A DNA stretch of 14,254 nucleotides, from contig CANMXH010000039.1 of the NCBI GenBank assembly GCA_947501315.1, positions 1 through 14,254 of the forward strand, in the 5' to 3' direction. How positions within the stretch are numbered: the stretch's first letter is position 1; every line of letters begins with the position of its first letter. The DNA comes from Caulobacteraceae bacterium (GTDB lineage: Bacteria > Pseudomonadota > Alphaproteobacteria > Caulobacterales > Caulobacteraceae). Below the pieces are notes generated by a model. The model made no database searches and had not been told where the DNA came from. It saw only the letters and a program-made list of their open reading frames with translations. Made by a program: the position numbers and the translations under genes. Positions 7,100 to 14,254 of this stretch are shown here, piece after piece.

Positions 7100-8931
7100 T
7101 GAAGGTGGCATGGCCCGCCCTGATCGTCGTCAGCCTCGGGTGCCTCCCGGCATCCGAGGCCGTTGCGCAAGGCCTGCCCCTGGTCATCCAGCCCGCTGTT
7201 CCCCAGCCGTCCCCGGAGGTCGCGCCGCCGCAGGCGGCTGATCCCGATGCGCCGGTGCGTCGCCGCCCGGGACGGGTCGAGGCCTATCCGGAGGCGGTGA
7301 TCCAGGCCAATCCGGGGGCGGTGAGGGCCCCGCCGCCCGATGCCTTCCCGGCGGACCACCTGCCTCTGCCCGACCGTTGGCGCCTGATCGAGGCCGTCGG
7401 GGTCAATGAGCGTTGGTTCGACCCCTATAACCAGAACACCCTCAAGGGCGACCGGCCGCTGCCGGGCCATGAGAGCCTGTTCGTGGTGGTGGGGGCCGTG
7501 TCGGACACGGTGATCGAGCCGCGGTCCCTGCCGCTGCCGGTCGGGGTCCAGACCACGCAGGATCCCAACAGTCTGGATGTGTTCGGGCGGTCCAACAGCC
7601 TGATCCTGTCGCAGACCTTGATCGCCTCCGTCGCGCTGATCGAGGGATCGACGGCGTTCAAGCCGCCGGATTTCGAGGCGCGCCTGACTCTGGCCTTCAA
7701 CTACAGCGATGTCAGCGTCCCGGAGCGCCGCATTCTGTCGGTGCTGTCGTCGCGGGAACCGGACCGGCAGGATTCCTTCATGGGAGTCCAGGAAGCCTTC
7801 TTCGATTACCACCTGCGCAATGTGTCCAAACGCTATGATTTCGACTCGGTCCGGGTCGGAATCCAGCCGTTCACCTCGGACTTCCGGGGCTTCCTGTTCC
7901 AGGACAGCCAGTTGGGCGTGCGGCTGTTCGGCAACCGCGACAACAACCGCTACCAGTACAATCTGGGTCTCTTCCTGCGGCTGGAGAAGGACACCAACTC
8001 GGGTCTGAACGACGTGACCCAGACGGTCCGAGACGATCAGGTCTTCGTCGCCAACCTGTACCGCCAGGACCTGCCGGTTCCGGGCCTGACCTCGCAGTGG
8101 ACGGTGATCTACAACCGGAACCGCGAAGCCGGGGACATCCACATCGACGACAACGGGTTTCCGGCGCGCCCGGCGCTGCTCGGGGACCTGCGCGGCCGCG
8201 ACTATGATGTCGTCTATCTGGGCTACAATGCTGACGGCCGGATCGGCCGGATCAATCTGACGGCCTCGGCCTATGCGGCCCTCGGTGAAGACCGGAACAG
8301 TATGTTCACCGGCCGGCCTGCGGACGTCCGGGCCTGGTTCCTCGCGGTCGAGCCGTCGATCGATTTCGACTGGATGCGGTTCCGTGCCTCTGGCCTGTAT
8401 GCCTCGGGCGATCCCGACCCCTATGACGATGTCGAGGAGGGGTTCGACGCCATCTTCGAGAACCCCCAGTTCGCCGGGGCCGATACCAGCTACTGGATCC
8501 GCCAGTCCATTCCCTTCGCCGGCGGGGGGCGCGCCATCGGGGTGAACGGCCGCAACGGCGTGCTAAATTCGCTGCGCTCCTCGAAAGAGGAGGGGCAGTC
8601 CAATTTCAACAACCCCGGCACCGTCCTTGTCGGGTTCGGGACCGATCTGGACCTGACGCCCCAGCTGCGGGTCAGCGCCAACGCCAACCATCTGTGGTTC
8701 GCGGACACGGCGGTGGTCCAGGCCCTGCGCCAGGAAGGCTCGATTCCGAAGGAACTGGGCTTTGACGTGTCGGTCTCGGCCATCTGGCGACCGTTGATGA
8801 CCCAGAACGTAGTCTTGCGGGCGTCTGCGGCTGTTTTCGAGCCCGGCGACGGGTTCGGCGACCTGTTTCAAGCGACGAATCGTGACGACCGGTTCTATTC
8901 CGTTCTATTGAACGCTGTTCTGAGTTTCTGA
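7099..8931 (+). CDS. Predicted outer-membrane beta-barrel of the cytochrome operon
   Basis: I start this at the ATG at 7099, which overlaps the upstream stop codon by one base (TGATG) and gives a clean signal peptide (MKVAWPALIVVSLG..., cleavage after AVA at residue 23). An ATG at 7042 in the same frame would bury it. The 610-residue product has a Pro/Ala-rich mature N-terminus (about 24-95). It is followed by long stretches of alternating polar and hydrophobic residues with aromatic ends, for example FEARLTLAFNYSD, FDSVRVGIQPFTSDF, RYQYNLGLFLRLEKD and ASGLYASGDPD. It ends in YSVLLNAVLSF, a typical C-terminal barrel-assembly signal with terminal Phe. There are no CXXCH motifs and only one Cys, in the signal peptide. 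It lies between a lipoprotein and a decaheme cytochrome, so I infer a barrel that lets a cytochrome make contact across the outer membrane, the role MtrB plays in Shewanella. It lacks the N-terminal CXXC typical of MtrB. An alternative is an ordinary porin or a barrel for a different cargo. Confidence 0.75.
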   Translation: MKVAWPALIVVSLGCLPASEAVAQGLPLVIQPAVPQPSPEVAPPQAADPDAPVRRRPGRVEAYPEAVIQANPGAVRAPPPDAFPADHLPLPDRWRLIEAVGVNERWFDPYNQNTLKGDRPLPGHESLFVVVGAVSDTVIEPRSLPLPVGVQTTQDPNSLDVFGRSNSLILSQTLIASVALIEGSTAFKPPDFEARLTLAFNYSDVSVPERRILSVLSSREPDRQDSFMGVQEAFFDYHLRNVSKRYDFDSVRVGIQPFTSDFRGFLFQDSQLGVRLFGNRDNNRYQYNLGLFLRLEKDTNSGLNDVTQTVRDDQVFVANLYRQDLPVPGLTSQWTVIYNRNREAGDIHIDDNGFPARPALLGDLRGRDYDVVYLGYNADGRIGRINLTASAYAALGEDRNSMFTGRPADVRAWFLAVEPSIDFDWMRFRASGLYASGDPDPYDDVEEGFDAIFENPQFAGADTSYWIRQSIPFAGGGRAIGVNGRNGVLNSLRSSKEEGQSNFNNPGTVLVGFGTDLDLTPQLRVSANANHLWFADTAVVQALRQEGSIPKELGFDVSVSAIWRPLMTQNVVLRASAAVFEPGDGFGDLFQATNRDDRFYSVLLNAVLSF

Positions 8932-8938
8932 GGGGCGC

Positions 8939-11900
8939 ATGGGGACCTGGGGGGGCAAACGATGGGCGATCGGGGCGGTTTCCGCCCTGCTGCTCGTCAT
9001 AGCCGGTTCCCCGGCCAAGGTCGTAGCTGACGACTATGAGGTCGCGGTCCCGCGCGTCTATGTCGCCACCCCGCCCGCGCCCCGCAGCCAGACCCGCGAA
9101 CAGGCCGCCGCCAAGAGCGCGGGTTGCATCAGCTGTCACAGCCCGGTGGATGCCGCCAGCATGCATGCCTCGCCGGCGGTGGTGCTCGGCTGTGTCGACT
9201 GCCACGGTGGTGACGCCACGGCCATGGCTCCGGCCGGGACGAGAAGAGATTCCACGGAATACAGCGCCGTACGCGACAGGGCTCACGTGCTGCCCCGTTA
9301 TCCGGCGAGCTGGCATTTCCCCAGTTCGGCCAATCCGGAGCGGACCTATACCCTGCTGAACCGGGAGGCCCCCGAGTTCATTCGCTTCGTCAATCCGGGC
9401 GATTACCGGACAGCGCGTCAGTCCTGTGGCAGCTGTCACATGGAACTGATTGAAAAGGCAGAGAGATCCCTGATGGCCACGGGGGCCATGTTCTTCGGCG
9501 GAGCCTCGTACAATAACGGCATCCTGCCCTACAAGAACTACATCATCGGCGAGGCTTATACGCCGGAGGGCGAGGCCGCGCGGCTGCTCTCGCCGGGCAA
9601 TCCGCCCGGAACGGTGACGCTCGATGAGGCCCGTCGCGGTGCCCTGCCGGTGCTGTATCCGATCCCGACATGGCAGGTGACGCCGCCCGGCGATATCTTC
9701 CGCGTGTTCGAACGCGGCGGGCGCAACATCGCCACCCAGTTCCCCGAGATCGGCCTGCCCAGCCCGACCGGCCAGATCCAGCGACTGGAAGAGCCGGGCC
9801 GTCCGGACATCCGCCAGTCGTCGCGCGGACCGGGCACCGGCCTGCGGATCGCCGTGCCGGTCCTGAACATCCACAAGACCCGCCTGAACGACCCCTACAC
9901 CTGGTTCATGGGCACCAATGACCAGCCGGGCGACTACCGCTCATCGGGCTGCACCTCGTGTCATGTGGTCTATGCCAACGACCGCGAGCCGCGGCACAGC
10001 CTGGGCTATTCGCAGTTCGGTCGCGACGGCCAGACGGCGACCGCCGACCCGACCATCAACCGGGAGGAATCGGGCCACCCGATCCGCCACGCCTTCACCC
10101 GCGCCATCCCGACGTCCCAGTGCATGAACTGCCACATGCACCAGCCGAATATGTTCCTGAACAGCTACCTCGGCTACACGATGTGGGACTATGAGTCCGA
10201 CGCGCCGACCATGTGGCCCGAACGTCAGCGCTATCCGACCGCCGAGGAAATCCGCGCGGTGCTGGACCGTAATCCCGAGGGCGCAGCGCCACGCGGCAAC
10301 TGGGCCGACCTCGACTTCCTGCGCTCGGTCAACGACCTGAATCCGACGCTGCGTGACACCCAGTTCGCCGACTACCACGGCCACGGCTGGAATTTCCGGG
10401 GCGTGTTCAAGCGCGACCGCGAAGGCAATCTGCTGGATGCCGACGGTGGCATCGTCTCGCCCGATGATCCCGAGCGCTGGCGCCGGGAAGGGGAGGGCCA
10501 GTTCGTCCCGCCGGGAACCAACCCGGGCCGCACTGTGCACATGATGGACATCCACGCCGAGAAGGGCCTGCAGTGCGCCGACTGCCATTTCTCGCAGGAC
10601 AGCCACGGCTCGGGCTTGATCATGGGCGAGGTGGCGGCGGCGGTGGAGATCGGCTGCAAGGACTGCCACGGGTCGTCCCGTGCCTATCCGACCCTGCGCA
10701 CCTCCGGCCCCGCGGCACCGCCCGAGGGCACGGACCTGAGCCTGCTGCGCAACTCCGACGGCCAGCGCCGCTTCGAATGGATCCAGCGCGACAATCGCCG
10801 GGTGCTGATCCAGCGCTCGATCGTCGATCCGACCCTGGAGTGGGAGGTCGATCTGGTGCGTGACGCGGTGGACCGGGCCAGTCCCGAGTTTAATCCGGCG
10901 GCGGCGCGGGCCAAGCTGATGTCGGTGTCCCGGCCCGGCCAGGCCAATTTCACCTGGGGCCCCGGTGTGGCGACCACCGACCTGGCGCACGATGATGAGG
11001 AGATGGCCTGCTACAGCTGCCATACATCCTGGACGCCGTCCTGCGGTGGCTGCCACCTGCCGGTCGAGGCCAACTGGCAAGCTGGCAGCCATCGTGCCGA
11101 GGGCGGCACGACCCGAAACTATGCGACCTACAATCCGCAGGTCGCGCGCGACGACATGTTCCAGCTGGGTCGCCACGGGACCACGCGCGGCGGGGTGATA
11201 GCCCCGGCCCGGTCGTCGTCGGCCCTGGTCCTGTCCTCGACCAATATCAACCGCGAGCGGATCTATGTGCAGCAGCCGCCGATCTCGGCGGTCGGCTTCT
11301 CTAGCCAGGCCTTTGCACCGCATTTCCCGCACACGGTCCGCAAGACCGAGACCAAGACCTGCAGCGACTGTCACGTCTCGGAGGCCGAGGACAACAACGC
11401 CATCATGGCCCAACTGCTGATGCTGGGGACCAATTCGGTGAATTTCGTTGGCATGCATGCCTGGGTCGGGCTGGCGTCCGGCATCGAGGCGGTGCGGGTG
11501 ACCGAATGGGACGAGCCGCAGGCGGTGTTTGGCTCGTATCTGCAGCGCTACGCCTATCCGGACTTCTTCGCCCAGCACGTCGAGCGGAACGGACGCGAGC
11601 TGATCAACTGGACCCGCGGCGAGGCGTTTGACCCCGAGGCCGGCGGCAGCGGGGACACGCGGTCGGTCGAGGAGATCGCCAATACCCTGCAGAGCACCGG
11701 TGGCGAGGCCCGCTGCCTGCAGCTTCGTGGGGAGTATATGTTCGTGGCCGAGGGCCGGGGCGGCTTCCGCGTCTATGACGTCGCCTCAATCGCCAACAAG
11801 GGTGTGTCGGATCGGATCCTGACAGCGCCGTTCTCGCCGCTGGGCAATGACACCCACGTGGCCTCAGGCAACGCCACCTGCATGGCCCTGCCCACCAACC

Positions 11901-12865
11901 AGCCGATCGCGCCGACGCGCAACACCGCCGAGATGCGGACCGCCAACCAGGAACAGGCCTTCCACCCGATCTACAGCTATGCCGTCGTCACCGACGCGCG
12001 TGAGGGCCTGATCCTGGTCAATGTCGACACCCTTGCCGACGGCGATCCGCGCAACAACAACCTGCGTCGGGCCGCGACCTGGAACCCGGGCGGGGTGCTG
12101 GACGGCGCGCGGCATATCACCCTGGCGGGCCACATCGCCTATGTGGCCGCCCGCGCCGGTCTGGTGGTAGTCGATCTGGATGATCCCCTGCGGCCGCGGC
12201 ATGTGACCACCGTGCGGCTGGACGATGTCCGGGCCTCGGCGCTGCAGTTCCGCTATCTGTTCGTCACCGACGCCCACGGGATGCGGGTGCTGGATGTCAC
12301 CAAGCTGGAAGACCCCCGCGCCATCGAGGGTGCCGTCGTGCCGCTGGGCGATGCGCGCCGTCTCCATGTGGCGCGGACCTATGCCTATGTCGCGGCCAAG
12401 GGCGAGGGGCTGGTGATCATCAATGTGACCAACCCGCGCCGGCCCCGCCTGCAGCAGCGGGTGACTTTCGACGGGCGGCTGAACGACGCCGAAGATGTGG
12501 TCGTGGCCTCCACCAACGCCTCCCTGTTCGCCTATGTCGCAGACGGCCGGAACGGGCTGAAAGTGCTGCAACTGACCAGCCCGGACAGCCAGCGGAATTT
12601 CTACGGCTTCTCGCCCGAACCGCGACCCGAGCTGATCGCCTGGGCGCGTACACTGTCGCCCGCCCTGGCCCTGTCGAAGGGGCTGGACCGCGACCGGGGT
12701 GTGGACGAGACGGGGCACCAGATCGCAGTCTTCGGCCGCCTCGGCTCGAGGCCTTTCAACAGAAGCGAGATGGAACGGCTGTTCCTCGATTATCGTGGCG
12801 AGGTTTACCGGGTCAGTGACCGACCGTCGCTGGACGGCTGGCTGGCGGCAGCGGGCGGGCAGTAG
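8939..12865 (+). CDS. Exported decaheme cytochrome fused to LVIVD beta-propeller
   Basis: This 1308-residue protein starts at ATG 8939, 3 nt after an AGGGG and 7 bp after the barrel gene. The signal peptide ends at VVA (residue 30); there is no lipobox. Ten CXXCH heme sites follow: C63 (CISCH), C85 (CVDCH), C163 (CGSCH), C338 (CTSCH), C395 (CMNCH), C546 (CADCH), C573 (CKDCH), C691 (CYSCH), C702 (CGGCH) and C808 (CSDCH). Residues about 920-1220 hold about six repeats of the LVIVD type: YMFVAEGRGGFRVYDV (933), SYAVVTDAREGLILVNV (1013), IAYVAARAGLVVVDL (1066), YLFVTDAHGMRVLDV (1106), YAYVAAKGEGLVIINV (1149) and FAYVADGRNGLKVLQL (1197). These should fold as a beta-propeller. Cys926 and Cys981 may form a disulfide there. 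The C-terminal 90 residues are unassigned. I infer the main multiheme wire of the operon, with the propeller as a binding platform. Donor, acceptor and side of the outer membrane are unknown. No CXXCK or other catalytic signature is seen. Confidence 0.88.
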   Translation: MGTWGGKRWAIGAVSALLLVIAGSPAKVVADDYEVAVPRVYVATPPAPRSQTREQAAAKSAGCISCHSPVDAASMHASPAVVLGCVDCHGGDATAMAPAGTRRDSTEYSAVRDRAHVLPRYPASWHFPSSANPERTYTLLNREAPEFIRFVNPGDYRTARQSCGSCHMELIEKAERSLMATGAMFFGGASYNNGILPYKNYIIGEAYTPEGEAARLLSPGNPPGTVTLDEARRGALPVLYPIPTWQVTPPGDIFRVFERGGRNIATQFPEIGLPSPTGQIQRLEEPGRPDIRQSSRGPGTGLRIAVPVLNIHKTRLNDPYTWFMGTNDQPGDYRSSGCTSCHVVYANDREPRHSLGYSQFGRDGQTATADPTINREESGHPIRHAFTRAIPTSQCMNCHMHQPNMFLNSYLGYTMWDYESDAPTMWPERQRYPTAEEIRAVLDRNPEGAAPRGNWADLDFLRSVNDLNPTLRDTQFADYHGHGWNFRGVFKRDREGNLLDADGGIVSPDDPERWRREGEGQFVPPGTNPGRTVHMMDIHAEKGLQCADCHFSQDSHGSGLIMGEVAAAVEIGCKDCHGSSRAYPTLRTSGPAAPPEGTDLSLLRNSDGQRRFEWIQRDNRRVLIQRSIVDPTLEWEVDLVRDAVDRASPEFNPAAARAKLMSVSRPGQANFTWGPGVATTDLAHDDEEMACYSCHTSWTPSCGGCHLPVEANWQAGSHRAEGGTTRNYATYNPQVARDDMFQLGRHGTTRGGVIAPARSSSALVLSSTNINRERIYVQQPPISAVGFSSQAFAPHFPHTVRKTETKTCSDCHVSEAEDNNAIMAQLLMLGTNSVNFVGMHAWVGLASGIEAVRVTEWDEPQAVFGSYLQRYAYPDFFAQHVERNGRELINWTRGEAFDPEAGGSGDTRSVEEIANTLQSTGGEARCLQLRGEYMFVAEGRGGFRVYDVASIANKGVSDRILTAPFSPLGNDTHVASGNATCMALPTNQPIAPTRNTAEMRTANQEQAFHPIYSYAVVTDAREGLILVNVDTLADGDPRNNNLRRAATWNPGGVLDGARHITLAGHIAYVAARAGLVVVDLDDPLRPRHVTTVRLDDVRASALQFRYLFVTDAHGMRVLDVTKLEDPRAIEGAVVPLGDARRLHVARTYAYVAAKGEGLVIINVTNPRRPRLQQRVTFDGRLNDAEDVVVASTNASLFAYVADGRNGLKVLQLTSPDSQRNFYGFSPEPRPELIAWARTLSPALALSKGLDRDRGVDETGHQIAVFGRLGSRPFNRSEMERLFLDYRGEVYRVSDRPSLDGWLAAAGGQ

Positions 12866-12988
12866 TCGCCCCGCGCCGGACTGTTCCTGCTTCAGTTCGA
12901 GCCGATCGGAGTCATGAAGATGGACCAGCAATCATCCTTGTCCGGGATTCGGGCCCGAGGGACTGCGACTGCCGGCTCCGATTTCACC
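12866..12988. other. Convergent intergenic gap without a clear terminator
   Basis: These 123 bp separate the end of the cytochrome operon from the end of the oppositely oriented phosphodiesterase gene. They contain a perfect palindrome TCGGGCCCGA (12949-12958) and a distant inverted pair ATCGGAG (12905-12911) / CTCCGAT (12976-12982). Neither is followed by a T-run on either strand. The plus-strand reading frame beginning at 12914 runs across the phosphodiesterase gene and is not considered real. Confidence 0.5.
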
Positions 12989-13858
12989 CTAGTGGTGGTG
13001 CGGCCCGGCCGTTCCGGCGCGTTCCTGCGCAAGATGCTTCATGAAAGCCTGCATCTTGTGGGTATAGCGGGCGAGAATCTTGTGCCGGTCGATGGTCGTG
13101 AAGTGGCTGACCAGGGCGCGGCCGTTCCAGCGGTGCAGGCCATAGGACGGCGGTGCCTCGACGATCATCGGCCGCTTGTCGGGGCGATCCAGGTTCATGG
13201 GCTTGAGATCCAGCGCCACTTGCGGGGCCGTCGACGGGCAGACCGTCAGGGTCGTGCCGGCCCAGGAGGTGACAATCGTGCGGTGGACATGGCCACACAG
13301 GGCACCGACGACCTGACCATGGCGTGAGACGACATCGGTCAGTCGCTGTACCCAGGGCTCGGCCGGGCCGATGGTCATCCATTCGATGCCGGTGTCGATC
13401 GGCGGGTGATGCAGGACCAGCAGGGTGGGGCGGTTCGGCGCCTCGGCCAGGCGGGCCTCGAGCCACGCTTCGCGCTTCTCGCAGAAGCCACCGCCGTGAC
13501 GGGTTTCCTCAAGGGTGTCCAGGACCACGATCCGCAGCGGATGGTCATCGACCACATACTGGATGAAGCCGTCCTCCTGGGGCGTGGCCGGGAAGACCTG
13601 ACTGAAGCCAGCCCGTGAATCATGGTTGCCCATACACATCACGATCGGCAAGGAGAGCCGCCGGATTTCCTGGCGGAACCATTCATAGGATGCGACGTCA
13701 CCCTTGTCGGCGATATCGCCGGTGACCACGACCAGATCGGGCTTCGGATCGAGTTTCATCACCGCCTGCAGGGTCCGGCGGAAGCGCTTCTTGTTCATCT
13801 CGAACCGGCTCTTCTGGTCGAAGCCGATATGAATGTCGGTGAGTTGCACGATCAGCAT
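12989..13858 (-). CDS. Metallophosphoesterase, CpdA-like cyclic nucleotide phosphodiesterase
   Basis: The protein (289 residues) belongs to the calcineurin-like metallophosphoesterases, most like the class III cAMP phosphodiesterases (Icc/CpdA), which hydrolyse cAMP to AMP in the cytosol. The dinuclear metal-site motifs are complete and in order: Asp8 and His10 (LTDIHIG), Asp48 (VTGDIADKG), Asn78-His79-Asp80 (MGNHDSR), His150 (VLHHPP) and His190/His192 (CGHVHR). No signal peptide is present. GGGGA lies 9 nt before the ATG. It reads away from the upstream cyclase-like gene with a 34-bp gap, so the two probably share a transcript; that pairing supports a cAMP substrate. Related family members act on phosphodiesters such as glycerophosphodiesters, so the substrate is inferred. 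Confidence 0.85.
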   Translation of the reverse strand: MLIVQLTDIHIGFDQKSRFEMNKKRFRRTLQAVMKLDPKPDLVVVTGDIADKGDVASYEWFRQEIRRLSLPIVMCMGNHDSRAGFSQVFPATPQEDGFIQYVVDDHPLRIVVLDTLEETRHGGGFCEKREAWLEARLAEAPNRPTLLVLHHPPIDTGIEWMTIGPAEPWVQRLTDVVSRHGQVVGALCGHVHRTIVTSWAGTTLTVCPSTAPQVALDLKPMNLDRPDKRPMIVEAPPSYGLHRWNGRALVSHFTTIDRHKILARYTHKMQAFMKHLAQERAGTAGPHHH

Positions 13859-13892
13859 AACGTCGTTCCCCCGGTCATAGTCCCGCCGTCCC

Positions 13893-14254
13893 TCACTTTT
13901 CGAGCGCCTGGCTCACCCCGTCCCAACCTTCGGGCGGCGGTGTCTCGCGATAGTCTGCAATACGGGCTGCGTAGAGGGCCAGCACGCTCTCCAGACCCGC
14001 GACTGTTCCGGCTGGGCGCAGGGCCGCCAGCGCCGCCTCGGCCGCGGCCCAGTCCTGCAGCCGGTAGGCCGAGAGCAGGGCCGACATACCATCCCGCGAT
14101 GCTGTAAAGGCGGGGCTGGACGCGGTGTCCGGTGGCCCCGTGAGGGCGAAGACCCGCTCCGGTGTCTCGCGACCGACAACGCGGATGATGTCCAGTTCGA
14201 TCAGGGCAAAACCCGGAAGGCGGGCGGCAAGATTCTCGCCCACCAGGATGGAGA
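13893..14254 (-). CDS. C-terminal end of a class III adenylate/guanylate cyclase (partial)
   Basis: The open frame enters from the right edge of the window and ends at a TGA (13895-13893), so only the last 120 or so residues are seen. The visible part begins SILVGENLAARLPGFALIEL and continues DIIRVVGRETPERVFALTG. This resembles the final strands of a class III nucleotidyl cyclase catalytic domain (ILVGE..A..LPGF...ELD.IRVKG...P..VFAL). It ends in a tail of the form ALYAARIADYRETPPPEGWDGV, which I recall as the usual end of CHASE2-type cyclases of alphaproteobacteria. The catalytic metal and base-recognition residues and any sensor domain lie outside the window. It makes a cyclic nucleotide, probably cAMP, and lies directly upstream of a phosphodiesterase. 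A GTG at 14243 is not the true start. Confidence 0.7.
   Translation of the reverse strand, partial: SILVGENLAARLPGFALIELDIIRVVGRETPERVFALTGPPDTASSPAFTASRDGMSALLSAYRLQDWAAAEAALAALRPAGTVAGLESVLALYAARIADYRETPPPEGWDGVSQALEK

Noticed and set aside
5534..7111. 525-codon open frame on the - strand across the lipoprotein gene
   Set aside because: It is antisense to a gene with clear domains, has an Arg/Gly/Asp-rich low-information translation and no motifs; such shadows are common in GC-rich DNA.
9941..11578. 545-codon open frame on the - strand across the decaheme gene
   Set aside because: It is a mirror of the strongly supported CXXCH-bearing frame, with no recognisable domain and no signal of its own.
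8939..12865. Nitrite reductase (NrfA) or hydroxylamine oxidoreductase identity for the decaheme protein
   Set aside because: No CXXCK catalytic heme motif is present, and the length, heme count and LVIVD repeats do not fit either family.
12914..13327. Plus-strand frame after the cytochrome operon
   Set aside because: Most of it is antisense to the phosphodiesterase, whose metal-site motifs are complete on the other strand.

Overview
The window is GC-rich DNA from what is most likely an alphaproteobacterium of the Caulobacterales (Brevundimonas, Phenylobacterium or Caulobacter type). This rests on the tpiA-secG-pyrG order, the protein sequences, a Caulobacter-style promoter element (GCTAGAAT at 3509-3516) and the GC-rich palindromic intergenic repeats. 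The genus is an inference; no rRNA or tRNA lies in the window.

Layout. 1-225: intergenic DNA with two copies of a 55-bp double-hairpin repeat and a diverged inverted copy at the left edge. 226-3280: housekeeping genes on the + strand, namely tpiA (glycolysis), secG (Sec translocon) and pyrG (CTP synthase). 3281-3731: a 451-bp non-coding region with a hairpin after pyrG, a candidate promoter and a long, structured leader. 3732-12865: a four-gene + strand operon with almost no spacing (4-bp overlap, 1-bp overlap, 7-bp gap). 12989-14254: two genes on the - strand, a cAMP-type metallophosphodiesterase and the 3' end of a class III adenylate cyclase that runs off the window.

The four-gene operon is the most interesting part. 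It encodes an exported pentaheme c554-like cytochrome, a lipoprotein with two GlcG/HbpS-like domains behind a Gly/Ser linker, a predicted outer-membrane beta-barrel, and an exported 1308-residue protein with ten CXXCH heme sites fused to about six LVIVD beta-propeller repeats. Together they have the parts list of a porin-cytochrome conduit: about 15 c-type hemes, a barrel and a probable outer-membrane lipoprotein. The components do not look like MtrCAB, PioAB or MtoAB. I infer an envelope electron-transfer complex of unknown donor and acceptor. No catalytic signature identifies a substrate.

The right end pairs a cyclase with a cyclic-nucleotide phosphodiesterase, 34 bp apart on one strand, which suggests a cAMP make-and-break module that converges on the cytochrome operon.
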